Positions 27,541 through 35,727 of a stretch of DNA of 64,000 bases are shown here, in pieces. Position numbers and translations under genes: made by a program. Position 1 is the stretch's first letter. The number at the start of each line of letters is the position of its first letter. Origin of the DNA: Agromyces albus (GTDB taxonomy: Bacteria; Actinomycetota; Actinomycetes; Actinomycetales; Microbacteriaceae); the NCBI RefSeq assembly GCF_030815405.1, contig NZ_JAUSWX010000001.1, positions 2,666,001-2,730,000 of the forward strand, read 5' to 3'. The notes under the pieces are model-generated. The model did no database searches and was not told where the DNA came from. It was given only the letters and a program-made list of their open reading frames with translations.

Positions 27541-27640
27541 CGGTGGTTGAGGAGCGCCGGGCGCAGCCCGACGCGTATCGAAACCACCCGCCAGGGCAAG
27601 GTGGTTTCGATACGGTCCTTCGGTCCTACTCAACCACCGG
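27541..27640. repeat. Imperfect inverted-repeat intergenic element (about 100 bp)
   Basis: Outer arms CGGTGGTTGAG (27541-27551) and CTCAACCACCG (reading in to about 27639), and inner arms CGTATCGAAACCACC (27574-27588) and GGTGGTTTCGATACG (27600-27614), can fold into one long stem. This GGTTGAG...CGTATCGAAACC unit is a dispersed repeat seen in Microbacteriaceae intergenic regions (my recollection). A fragment, GGTTGAGGAGGCGCGTCAGCG, lies at about 51227. Here it follows the sucD stop and could end the sucCD transcript. Confidence 0.75.
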
Positions 27641-27652
27641 ACGGGACGTACC

Positions 27653-28555
27653 TCAGAGCGCGGCGTAGACCTCGCGGAGCAGCGTCGCCGTCTCGGAGGG
27701 CGTCTTGCCGACCTTCACGCCGGCGGCCTCGAGGGCCTCCTTCTTCGCCTGGGCGGTGCCCGCCGAGCCGGAGACGATGGCGCCCGCGTGGCCCATGGTC
27801 TTGCCCTCGGGGGCGGTGAAGCCCGCGACGTAGCCGACGACGGGCTTCGTGACGTTGGCCTTGATGAAGTCGGCCGCGCGCTCCTCGGCGTCGCCGCCGA
27901 TCTCGCCGATCATGACGATCGCCTTCGTCTCGGGGTCGGCCTCGAACGCGGCGAGCGCGTCGATGTGCGTCGTGCCGATGATGGGGTCGCCGCCGATGCC
28001 GATGGCCGTCGAGAAGCCGAGGTCGCGCAGCTCGTACATCATCTGGTACGTGAGGGTGCCCGACTTCGAGACGAGGCCGATGGGGCCCTTGCCGGTGATG
28101 TTCGCCGGGGTGATGCCGACGAGCGACTCACCGGGGCTGATGATGCCGGGGCAGTTCGGCCCGATGATGCGGGTCGTGCCGCTCTTCTCCTTGGCGTAGG
28201 CCCAGAACTCGGCAGAGTCCTGCACGGGCACGCCCTCGGTGATGATGACGAGGAGGGGGATCTCGGCGTCGATGGCCTCGACGACGGCGTCTTTCGTGTA
28301 CGCCGGCGGAACGAAGGCGATGGAGACATCCGCCCCGGTCTGCGCGATCGCCTCGGCGACCGTGCCGAAGACCGGCAGCTCGACGGGGTTGCCGTCGTTG
28401 TCGGTGTGCAGCACGGTGGTGCCGGCTTTGCGGGCGTTCACGCCGCCCACTACCTGGGTGCCCGCGGCGAGCATGCGTGCCGTGTGCTTCGAGGCCTCGC
28501 CGCCGGTGATGCCCTGGACGATGACCTTGGAGTCCTTGTTCAGAAAGATCGTCAT
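27653..28555 (-). CDS. sucD: Succinyl-CoA synthetase alpha subunit
   Basis: CoA-binding subunit of succinyl-CoA synthetase (TCA cycle, substrate-level phosphorylation), 300 residues. It has the CoA-binding [26 protein letters not shown] and the phosphorylated-His region [13 protein letters not shown]. It follows sucC by 16 bp and the two are an operon. Confidence 0.97.
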   Translation of the reverse strand: MTIFLNKDSKVIVQGITGGEASKHTARMLAAGTQVVGGVNARKAGTTVLHTDNDGNPVELPVFGTVAEAIAQTGADVSIAFVPPAYTKDAVVEAIDAEIPLLVIITEGVPVQDSAEFWAYAKEKSGTTRIIGPNCPGIISPGESLVGITPANITGKGPIGLVSKSGTLTYQMMYELRDLGFSTAIGIGGDPIIGTTHIDALAAFEADPETKAIVMIGEIGGDAEERAADFIKANVTKPVVGYVAGFTAPEGKTMGHAGAIVSGSAGTAQAKKEALEAAGVKVGKTPSETATLLREVYAAL

Positions 28556-28571
28556 GTCTTCGAATCCCTTA

Positions 28572-29738
28572 CTACGCGGCGTTCGCCAGCTCGGCGGCCT
28601 TGTCGGCGCCCTGGTCCATGTTCTCGGCGAGCGTCACCAGCGGGTGGTTCGCCTCGGCGAGGATGCGGCGACCCTCTTCGACGTTGTTGCCGTCGAGTCG
28701 CACGACGAGCGGCTTGTTCGCGGCGTGCCCGAGCTCGGCGAGCGCGCCGACGATGCCCTTCGCGACCTGGTCGCACGCGGTGATGCCGCCGAAGACGTTG
28801 ACGAACACGCTCTTCACCTGCGGGTCGCCGAGGATGACGTCGAGGCCGGCGGCCATGACCTCGGCCGAGGCTCCGCCGCCGATGTCGAGGAAGTTGGCGG
28901 GCTTCACGCCGCCGTGGTTCTCGCCGGCGTAGGCGACCACGTCGAGCGTGGACATGACGAGGCCCGCGCCATTGCCGATGATGCCGACCTCGCCGTCGAG
29001 CTTCACGTAGTTGAGGTCGGCGGCCTTCGCCTTCGCCTCGAGCGGGTCGGCCGCGGCCTTGTCTTCGAGCAGGGCGTGACCGGCGTGGCGGAACTCGGCG
29101 TTCTCGTCGAGCGTGACCTTGCCGTCGAGTGCGATGACCTCGCCGTCTTCGGAGAGGATGAGCGGGTTCACCTCGACGAGGGTGGCGTCTTCTTTGTCGT
29201 ACACCTCGTAGAGCTTCACGAACACGTCGGCGACCTTGTCGACGAGGTCGGCCGGGAAGTTCGCGGCCACGGCGATCTCGCGGGCCTTCTCGAGCGTGAT
29301 GCCCGCAACAGGGTCGACCTCGATGCGAGCGAGCGCCTCGGGCCGCTCGACCGCGAGCACCTCGATCTCGACGCCGCCCTCGACGCTCGTGAGCGAGAGG
29401 TACGAGCGGTTGGCCCGATCGAGCAGCACCGAGAAGTAGAACTCCTGCGCGATGCGCGCTCCGCCGGCGACCATGACCCGCTTGACCACGTGTCCCTTGA
29501 TGTCGAGGCCGAGGATGGCCTTGGCCGCCTCGTACGCCTCGTCGGGGTTCTTCGCGACCTTGACGCCGCCCGCCTTGCCGCGGCCACCGGTCTTGACCTG
29601 CGCCTTCACGACGACGACGCCGCCGAGCTTCTCGGCCGCCGCTCGCACCTCATCGGGGGTGTCGGCCACGATGCCCGGAAGCACCGGAACCCCGTAGTGC
29701 TCGAACAGGTCTCTGGCCTGATACTCGTAAAGATCCAC
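28572..29738 (-). CDS. sucC: Succinyl-CoA synthetase beta subunit
   Basis: ATP-grasp nucleotide-binding subunit, 388 residues. The N-terminus is [22 protein letters not shown]; the ATP-grasp part has [19 protein letters not shown], and the C-terminal CoA-ligase part has [17 protein letters not shown] and [16 protein letters not shown]. The GTG start at 29738 matches homologues and is preceded by GGAAG. A palindrome matching the one upstream of icd lies 82 bp before the start. Confidence 0.97.
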   Translation of the reverse strand: MDLYEYQARDLFEHYGVPVLPGIVADTPDEVRAAAEKLGGVVVVKAQVKTGGRGKAGGVKVAKNPDEAYEAAKAILGLDIKGHVVKRVMVAGGARIAQEFYFSVLLDRANRSYLSLTSVEGGVEIEVLAVERPEALARIEVDPVAGITLEKAREIAVAANFPADLVDKVADVFVKLYEVYDKEDATLVEVNPLILSEDGEVIALDGKVTLDENAEFRHAGHALLEDKAAADPLEAKAKAADLNYVKLDGEVGIIGNGAGLVMSTLDVVAYAGENHGGVKPANFLDIGGGASAEVMAAGLDVILGDPQVKSVFVNVFGGITACDQVAKGIVGALAELGHAANKPLVVRLDGNNVEEGRRILAEANHPLVTLAENMDQGADKAAELANAA

Positions 29739-29819
29739 GCTCTCTACTTCCAATCGATCCGCACGCGCGGTCGCGCACAGGGGCTGTTGGGTGGTGGTGG
29801 CCCGGGCCGTGCCGATTCA

Positions 29820-29833
29820 TCTCGACGTCAAGA
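29820..29833. promoter_or_regulatory. Palindrome upstream of sucC (TCTCGACGTCAAGA)
   Basis: An inverted repeat with one mismatch (TCTCGA / TCAAGA around CG), nearly identical to the perfect copy at 6929-6942 upstream of icd. The shared element in front of two TCA-cycle genes suggests one regulator of the MarR PecS/TamR type. Confidence 0.5.
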
Positions 29834-29940
29834 TACGCGGGCCGACGACCATGGTACTCCCCCTCAACGAGGGGTCCGAACCGGAATGCACAGCCGCCAG
29901 GCTGCTGGCGACGCCGCGAGCCCGGTGCGAGACTGGCCGC

Positions 29941-30660
29941 ATGACGCACCCGCGGGAACCGATCCACCGCACCGACCCGCACGAGGCCGCAGTGCACGTG
30001 AAGCTCAACTGGCTGCGCGCCGGGGTGCTCGGCGCGAACGACGGCATCGTCTCCGTCGCGGCGCTCGTCGTCGGCGTCGCCGCTGCGACGACGGAGGTCG
30101 GGGCCATCCTGGTGGCGGGCGTGGCAGCCGTGGTGGCCGGTGCGATCTCCATGGGACTCGGCGAATACGTGTCGGTCTCGAGCGCGCGCGACACCGAGCG
30201 CACGCTCATCGCGAAGGAGCGCTGGGAGCTCGAGACCATGCCGCAACAGGAGCTCGCCGAGCTTGCCGCGCTCTACCGTGGCAAGGGACTCTCCGCCGGC
30301 ACCGCCGAGACCGTCGCGCAGGAGCTCACGGAGCACGACGCGCTCGCCGCGCACCTCGAGGTGGAACTGCACATCGCCCAAGACGAGGTCGTGAACCCGT
30401 GGCACGCCGCCGGGGCATCCGCTCTCTCATTCCTCGTCGGTGCGGTGCTGCCGATGCTCGCGATCCTGCTGCCGCCGCCCGAGTGGCGGATCGCGACGAC
30501 GTTCATCGCGGTGCTCGTCGCCCTCGCCATCACCGGCTGGCTGAGCGCGTGGATCGGTGGCAGCCCGAGGCTCCGCGCCATCCTGCGCGTGACCGTCGGC
30601 GGCGGGCTCGCGCTCGCGGTGACCTGGACGATCGGCGCCCTGCTCGGCGTGGCCGTGTAG
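29941..30660 (+). CDS. VIT1/CCC1-family iron/manganese transporter
   Basis: A 239-residue membrane protein of the vacuolar iron transporter family, which moves Fe2+ or Mn2+ out of the cytoplasm. The diagnostic first helix GANDGIVSVAALVVGVAAAT and the second-helix region GAISMGLGEYVSVSSARDTE are present. A cytoplasmic metal-binding helical domain follows (about residues 85-150, rich in Glu), then three more helices. A DUF72 gene starts 2 bp after its stop, so the two share a transcript. Confidence 0.92.
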   Translation: MTHPREPIHRTDPHEAAVHVKLNWLRAGVLGANDGIVSVAALVVGVAAATTEVGAILVAGVAAVVAGAISMGLGEYVSVSSARDTERTLIAKERWELETMPQQELAELAALYRGKGLSAGTAETVAQELTEHDALAAHLEVELHIAQDEVVNPWHAAGASALSFLVGAVLPMLAILLPPPEWRIATTFIAVLVALAITGWLSAWIGGSPRLRAILRVTVGGGLALAVTWTIGALLGVAV

Positions 30661-30662
30661 CG

Positions 30663-31493
30663 ATGTCCGACCAGGCCGAGGTGCGGATCGGGATCTCCGG
30701 CTGGCTGTACCCGCCGTGGCGCGGGAAGTTCTACCCGAAGGGCGTGCGTCAGGCCGACGAGCTCGAGTACGCGTCGCGACACGTCACGTCGATCGAGGTC
30801 AACGGCTCGTTCTACTCGCTGCAGAGGCCGGCGAACTGGGTCAGGTGGCGCGACGCCGTGCCGGCCGACTTCGTCTTCGCCGTGAAGGGACCGCGGTTCA
30901 TCACCCACCTCAAGCGGCTCCGCGACGTCGACGCGCCGCTCGCGAACTTCTTCGCCTCGGGCGTGCTCGCCCTCGGCCCGAAGCTCGGACCGGTGCTCTG
31001 GCAGCTGCCGCCGAACCTCGCGTTCGACGAGGGGCTCCTCGACGCGTTCCTCGCCAAGCTGCCGCGAACGCACGGCGACGCCGCGGCACTCGCGCGCCAC
31101 CGCGACCGGCGGATGACGGGACGCAGCGCCTTCGCCCTCAACGCGCCGGCCGACCGCATCCTTCGGCACGCCTTCGAGGTGCGGCATCCGAGCTTCGAGA
31201 CGGATGCCTGGCGGTCGCTGCTCGCGCGTCACCGCGTGGCATCCGTCGTCGCCGACACCGCCGGCAAGTTCCCGCGCCTCGACTGGGTGACCGCCGACTT
31301 CGCCTACGCCCGCCTGCACGGCGAGAAGGAGCTGTACACCTCGGGCTACGACGAGGAGTCGCTCGAACGGTGGGAGGCCTGGGTGCGGTCGCACCTCGAG
31401 GCCGGCCGCGACACGTTCGTGTACTTCGACAACGACGTGAAGGTGCGGGCGCCGTTCGACGCGATCGCACTCATCGAGCGGCTGTCGGCGTGA
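30663..31493 (+). CDS. DUF72 domain-containing protein
   Basis: A 276-residue TIM-barrel protein of the widespread DUF72 (YecE) family, with no proven function. Typical motifs are IGISGWLYPPWRGKFYP at the start, SIEVNGSFYSL, FAVKGPRFITH, LGPVLWQLPPN and AYARLHGEKELYTSGY near the end. It is directly downstream of the VIT transporter gene. Full length for the family. Confidence 0.92.
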   Translation: MSDQAEVRIGISGWLYPPWRGKFYPKGVRQADELEYASRHVTSIEVNGSFYSLQRPANWVRWRDAVPADFVFAVKGPRFITHLKRLRDVDAPLANFFASGVLALGPKLGPVLWQLPPNLAFDEGLLDAFLAKLPRTHGDAAALARHRDRRMTGRSAFALNAPADRILRHAFEVRHPSFETDAWRSLLARHRVASVVADTAGKFPRLDWVTADFAYARLHGEKELYTSGYDEESLERWEAWVRSHLEAGRDTFVYFDNDVKVRAPFDAIALIERLSA

Positions 31494-31565
31494 CGCAGGC
31501 CCGCGACGGGCACCCCGGACACCCTCCATCTCATTCGATCGATGGTGCACGATAGGGAGATGGGC

Positions 31566-33200
31566 ATGGACTCGGATCGTGTCGTACCCGAACTCACGGA
31601 CGCGCAGTGGGATCGCCTCGTGCGGTACGGCGTGCCCGCCGACGTGGCCGCCGGGGAGATCCTCGTCCGGTCGGGCGACCGCTGGTACGACCTCATCCTC
31701 ATCGAAAGCGGTGAGGTCGAGGTCGTCCGCGACGCCCTGCCGTGGGTCGGCGAAACGGTCATCGCGGCGATCGGAGAGCGAACCTTCTTCGGCGAGCTCG
31801 GCCTGCTCAACGGACAGCGCGCCTTCCTGACGGCGCGCGCCTCCAAGCCCGGCCGAATGCTCCGCGTCGACCATGCGGCGCTGCAGCGGCTCATGGCCGA
31901 AGACGACGAGCTCTGCGACATCCTGCTGCGCACCATGTGGGCTCGGCGCGAAGCCCTGCGAAAGGGTCCGGCGGCGCTGACGCTCAAGATCATCGGCACG
32001 TCCCGTTCGGCGGGCTCCCATGCGCTGCGCCGATATGCCGAGCGACTCGAGCTCGCCTACACCTGGGTCGATGCCGACGACCCGGCCACGTCGGCGTCGC
32101 TCACCGGCCACGGCTTCACTGCTGACGACCTGCCGGTCGCCATCGTGCAGGGCGAGAACGTGCTCGGGGCGACTCCCGGGCAGGTCGCCGAGATGCTCGG
32201 CCTGGCCTACGTGAACGACGACGAGCGGGCGGCCGACCTCGCGGTCGTCGGCGGCGGTCCGGCGGGTCTGGCCGCGGCGATCTACGGGGCATCGGAGGGC
32301 CTGCGCACGGTGCTGCTCGACTCGATCGCGCCGGGCGGGCAGTCCGCCGCCACGTCGCGCATCGAGAACTACCTCGGCTTCCCCTTCGGCGTGAGCGGCG
32401 ATGCGCTCACCGGTCAGGCGTCGCTGCAGGCGCTCAAGTTCGGCGTGCGCGTGTTCGCGCCGTGCGAGGCGGCCGGGCTCGAGTGGTCGCCTGATCCGCT
32501 CACGCTGTCACTGTCCGACGGCACGCTCGTTCGCGCGAGGGCGGTCATCGTCACGACCGGCGCGCAGTACCGCACACTCGAGCTCGATCGCTGGGCGCAG
32601 TTCGAGGGAGCGGGAATCTTCCACGCGGCGACGGCGCTCGAGCTGCGCCAGGTGACCGGTGCGCCGGTCGTGGTCGTCGGCGGCGCGAACTCGGCCGGGC
32701 AGGCGGCGCTCTACCTCGCGGCGAACGGATGCCCCGTGCGACTCGTCGTGCGTTCCGAGAACCTGTCGACGCAGATGTCGAGCTACCTCATCGAGCGGCT
32801 CAGCGAGGACCCGCGAATCGAGGTGCACACGCGCACCAGCGTCACCGAGCTGCACGGCGACGCTGCGCTCGAGCAGGTCACGCTCGCGGGCGGCACGAAC
32901 GCCACGGTCGACTGCCGAGGCCTCTTCTGCTTCATCGGTGCCCAGCCGGCGACCGACTGGATCACCCAGCTCGACCGCGATGAACACGGATTCGTGCGCA
33001 CCGGAACCGACATTCAGCTGCTCGGTCCGATGTGGGAGGGGCTGCACCGCTCGCCGCTGCCGTTCGAGACGAGCCTTCCCCGCGTGTTCGCGGCCGGCGA
33101 CGTTCGGCGCGGGTCGATGAAGCGGGTCGCGGCGGCCGTCGGTGAAGGCTCGAGTGCGGTCGCATCGGTGCACCGCGCCCTCGCCGAGGTGTCGGAATGA
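31566..33200 (+). CDS. cNMP-binding domain fused to thioredoxin-reductase-like flavoprotein
   Basis: A 544-residue cytoplasmic fusion. Residues 10-125 are a cyclic-nucleotide-binding (Crp-like) domain including FFGELGLLNGQRAFLTARA. Residues about 140-220 are thioredoxin-like (LKIIGTSRSAGSH) without Cys. The rest is a TrxB-like flavoprotein with FAD motif VVGGGPAGLAAAIYGASEG, NADPH motif VVGGANSAGQAALYLA and a C-terminal FAAGDVRRGSMKRVA. The redox CxxC of TrxB is missing (HAATALEL in its place), so it cannot act as a standard thioredoxin reductase. ATG 31566 follows AGGGAG at six bases. It overlaps the next gene by ATGA. Confidence 0.88.
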   Translation: MDSDRVVPELTDAQWDRLVRYGVPADVAAGEILVRSGDRWYDLILIESGEVEVVRDALPWVGETVIAAIGERTFFGELGLLNGQRAFLTARASKPGRMLRVDHAALQRLMAEDDELCDILLRTMWARREALRKGPAALTLKIIGTSRSAGSHALRRYAERLELAYTWVDADDPATSASLTGHGFTADDLPVAIVQGENVLGATPGQVAEMLGLAYVNDDERAADLAVVGGGPAGLAAAIYGASEGLRTVLLDSIAPGGQSAATSRIENYLGFPFGVSGDALTGQASLQALKFGVRVFAPCEAAGLEWSPDPLTLSLSDGTLVRARAVIVTTGAQYRTLELDRWAQFEGAGIFHAATALELRQVTGAPVVVVGGANSAGQAALYLAANGCPVRLVVRSENLSTQMSSYLIERLSEDPRIEVHTRTSVTELHGDAALEQVTLAGGTNATVDCRGLFCFIGAQPATDWITQLDRDEHGFVRTGTDIQLLGPMWEGLHRSPLPFETSLPRVFAAGDVRRGSMKRVAAAVGEGSSAVASVHRALAEVSE

Positions 33201-33529
33201 GCGTGCTCGCGCCGCCGCCGTCGGGAACCGGATGCATCGAGTGCCTCGCTGGCGGAGGCTGGTGGTTGCACCTGCGGCGCTGCATCACGTGTGGCGAGAT
33301 CCGGTGCTGCGACTCCTCCCCCGCCCAGCACGCCTCGGCGCACGCGCGGGACGCAGGCCACCCGGTCGCCACCTCGTTCGAGCCGGGCGAGGACTGGTTC
33401 TGGAACTACGCCGCCGACGCGCCGGCCCAGCCCGTTCCGCTCTCACCACCCATGTCGCGTCCCGAGGAGCAGGCGTCGCCCGGCCCCGACGGACGCGTGC
33501 CCCGCGATTGGCGCCGGCTGTTGCACTGA
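33197..33529 (+). CDS. UBP-type zinc-finger protein
   Basis: A 110-residue protein with a UBP (ubiquitin-hydrolase-like) zinc finger: C13-x2-C16, C29-x2-C32, C37, then H45, H49 and H55 in the spacing of the family. In eukaryotes this fold binds the C-terminus of ubiquitin; in bacteria its ligand is unknown. The C-terminal third is Pro-rich and disordered. Its ATG lies within the stop of the cNMP/flavoprotein gene (ATGA), so the two are made together and may act together. Confidence 0.88.
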   Translation: MSVLAPPPSGTGCIECLAGGGWWLHLRRCITCGEIRCCDSSPAQHASAHARDAGHPVATSFEPGEDWFWNYAADAPAQPVPLSPPMSRPEEQASPGPDGRVPRDWRRLLH

Positions 33530-33542
33530 GCGGCGACGCGCC

Positions 33543-34172
33543 TCAACCCTGCGCCAGCAGTGCACGCTCGGCCATCGTGACGAGGCGCGCTGCGGTGTCC
33601 TCCGCACTCAGACCTCGCCCCGTGTACAGCTGGTCGAATGTCTCGAAGCTCGTGATGACCCAGAGGATGTCGGTCGCCTCCGCGACCGTGACATCCGGAT
33701 GCAGGTACCCCTGCTCGCCGAGCCGCCGTGCCATCCACTGCTGCCCCTCGGCCCGGCCACGCTCGACCACTTCGAAGGCGCGGCGCACGGCCTCGGGCTC
33801 GAGGGACCACATCGAGTAGATCGTTCGGCTGACGTCGCGCTCGGCTGCGTACACGCTTGCCGCCGCCCGTAGGGACTCGCGCATCGCGTCGCGTGGGTCG
33901 GGCAGCGCGACGGCATCGATGATCCGCTGGAAGCCGCCCCGCTCGAGCAGGTCCTGGCCGAGCGCCTCGAAGAGCCCCGCCCTCGTGCCGAACACGAGGT
34001 ACACGGTCGAGCGGGCGACGCCGGCCTCCTGCGCTACGCGCTCCACGCTCAACGCCTCGCTGGGAGCCGCGCGCAGCCGGTCACGCATCGCATCGAGAAT
34101 CCGGCGTCGCGTCTCGTCGGCCGCCATGGCGCGTGCCTGCTGGGTGTACTTCCGCTTCGTCACGAGGAACAT
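33543..34172 (-). CDS. TetR-family transcriptional regulator
   Basis: A repressor of about 209 residues. The N-terminal helix-turn-helix (VERVAQEAGVARSTVYLVFGTRAGLFEALG) is typical; the C-terminal ligand domain is family-variable. The gene is divergent from a FAD-dependent monooxygenase, and two GACAnnnTGTC palindromes lie between them, so it probably represses both. ATG 34172 is chosen; a GTG/ATG extension to 34211 would place the operator in the coding region and is less likely. The ligand is probably the substrate of the monooxygenase (inference). Confidence 0.9.
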   Translation of the reverse strand: MFLVTKRKYTQQARAMAADETRRRILDAMRDRLRAAPSEALSVERVAQEAGVARSTVYLVFGTRAGLFEALGQDLLERGGFQRIIDAVALPDPRDAMRESLRAAASVYAAERDVSRTIYSMWSLEPEAVRRAFEVVERGRAEGQQWMARRLGEQGYLHPDVTVAEATDILWVITSFETFDQLYTGRGLSAEDTAARLVTMAERALLAQG

Positions 34173-34183
34173 CCTAGTTTCAC

Positions 34184-34234
34184 TTGACACCACGTCCGAC
34201 AAAAGACACACTGTCTATTGAAAGACACCCTGTC
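34184..34234 (+). promoter_or_regulatory. Divergent promoter region with two TetR-type operators
   Basis: TTGACA at 34184-34189 is a good -35 hexamer for the monooxygenase gene. Two copies of a palindrome follow: GACACACTGTC at 34205-34215 and GACACCCTGTC at 34224-34234. Both have AAAGACAC/TGTC context and their centres are 19 bp apart. I take these as operators of the divergent TetR protein. Confidence 0.65.
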
Positions 34235-34263
34235 CGATGAAAAACTCCCGAAGGATCCGCGTC

Positions 34264-35709
34264 ATGCACACCACCGCAACGCCCACCGTGGTCGTCGTCG
34301 GAGCCGGCCCCGCCGGGCTCACGGCCGCGATCGCCCTCGCACGCCTCGGCGTCCGCACGCTCGTGGTCGAGCGCCGCGCCGCCCTCTCCGCCTTCCCACG
34401 CGCGACCGGCGTCAACCTGCGCACGATGGAGCTGATCCGCGCTTGGGGTCTGGAGGCCGCCGTCCGCGCCGGCGCGATCGATGGCAGCCCGACCGGTTGG
34501 GTCGGTCGCACCCTCACGTCGGTGGAGGGCACTGAGATCTCGATGGGATTTCCGTCAGCCGCGGTCGCGGCCTCGCTCAGCCCGACGACCGGCGTCATCG
34601 CCCCGCAGGACCACCTCGAACCCGTGCTCATGGAGCACCTGCTCTCACTGCCGGGCACGTCGGTCCGGCTCGGTACCGAGCTGGTCGCGATCGACCAGGA
34701 TGACCACGGCGTCACCGTGACGCTTCGCGACGGCGATGAGACGTCGACCCTGCGCACCGAATACGTGATCGGCGCCGACGGCGCCCACAGTGCGGTTCGT
34801 CGCCACGCCGGGATCGCGATGCAGGGGCCCGGCGATCTGGGCGCCTATCTCGCCGTGCTCTTCCGGGCGCCGATCGCCGACCTCTTGGGCGACCGTCGCC
34901 ACGCGCTCTACATGCTCATGCGCCAAGGGCCGCCGTGGGTGGTCCTCCCCACCGACCAGCGCGACCGCTGGGTCTTCTCCATGACCTGGGATCCCACGCG
35001 CGAGTCACGGGCCGACTACCCTCCGGAGCGTCTCGTGGAACTCATCCGCGCAGGCGTCGGGGTGCCCGACCTCGAGGCCGAGATCGCCTGGACCGGTGAC
35101 TTCACCTTCACCGCCCAGATCGCAGAGCGCTATCGTGAGCGACGCGTGTTCCTCATCGGCGACGCCGCGCACCGGATGACCCCGCGCGGTGCCGCCGGGA
35201 TGAACACCGCGATCCACGACGGGTACGACCTCGGCTGGAAGCTCGGCTGGGTCCTGCGCGGCTGGGCCAACGAGTCGCTGCTCGACTCGTTCGAGGCCGA
35301 GCGCCGGCCTGTGGGCCTGCGGAACATGGAGCGATCGGCGAACGAGTCGGAGCGACGCGACGTCTCGCTGGACTACCTCGACGACATCGCCGACCGCATC
35401 CCCCACACGTGGCTGCCCGATGGGCGCACCTCCACCCTCGACCTGCTCGGAGAGGGGCTGACCATGTTCGCGGGCCCGCGGGCGCACGTGCCGCAGACCC
35501 AGACGCACGACATCACGGTCGCCGTCCACGTCGTCGACCCGGCGACCGCCGACGTCTTGCAGCTCGGTGTCGACGGCCTGCTCCTCGTGCGGCCCGACGG
35601 CCGACCGGTCGCTCGCTGGGCCTCGTCGACCGACGCTCCATCGATCTCAACGGCCATTACCGAAGCAGCCAGGGGAACGACCCGCCTCGCCCTGGCCCGA
35701 GCCGCGTAG
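34264..35709 (+). CDS. FAD-dependent aromatic monooxygenase (PheA/TfdB class)
   Basis: A 481-residue group A flavoprotein hydroxylase. The N-terminal FAD motif is VVVVGAGPAGLTAAIALARLG; the DG motif is VIGADGAHSAVRR; the second FAD motif is RVFLIGDAAHRMTPRGAAGMNTAIHD (GD motif). Residues near 370-481 carry the thioredoxin-like C-terminal extension of phenol-hydroxylase-like enzymes. It likely hydroxylates an aromatic substrate or inactivates a drug (Rox-like) with NAD(P)H and O2. Start ATG 34264 follows GAAGGATCC. Control by the divergent TetR protein is indicated by paired operators. Confidence 0.9.
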   Translation: MHTTATPTVVVVGAGPAGLTAAIALARLGVRTLVVERRAALSAFPRATGVNLRTMELIRAWGLEAAVRAGAIDGSPTGWVGRTLTSVEGTEISMGFPSAAVAASLSPTTGVIAPQDHLEPVLMEHLLSLPGTSVRLGTELVAIDQDDHGVTVTLRDGDETSTLRTEYVIGADGAHSAVRRHAGIAMQGPGDLGAYLAVLFRAPIADLLGDRRHALYMLMRQGPPWVVLPTDQRDRWVFSMTWDPTRESRADYPPERLVELIRAGVGVPDLEAEIAWTGDFTFTAQIAERYRERRVFLIGDAAHRMTPRGAAGMNTAIHDGYDLGWKLGWVLRGWANESLLDSFEAERRPVGLRNMERSANESERRDVSLDYLDDIADRIPHTWLPDGRTSTLDLLGEGLTMFAGPRAHVPQTQTHDITVAVHVVDPATADVLQLGVDGLLLVRPDGRPVARWASSTDAPSISTAITEAARGTTRLALARAA

Positions 35710-35727
35710 GAGGCTCGAGGGCGGCGG

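Noticed and set aside
28239-31493. 1084-codon plus-strand frame across sucD, sucC and the VIT gene
   Set aside because: It is antisense to sucCD; only the 3' end (30663-31493) is real, as the DUF72 gene.
34172-34211. Longer start for the first TetR protein (position 34211)
   Set aside because: It would place one operator palindrome inside the coding region and adds residues not typical of TetR N-termini.
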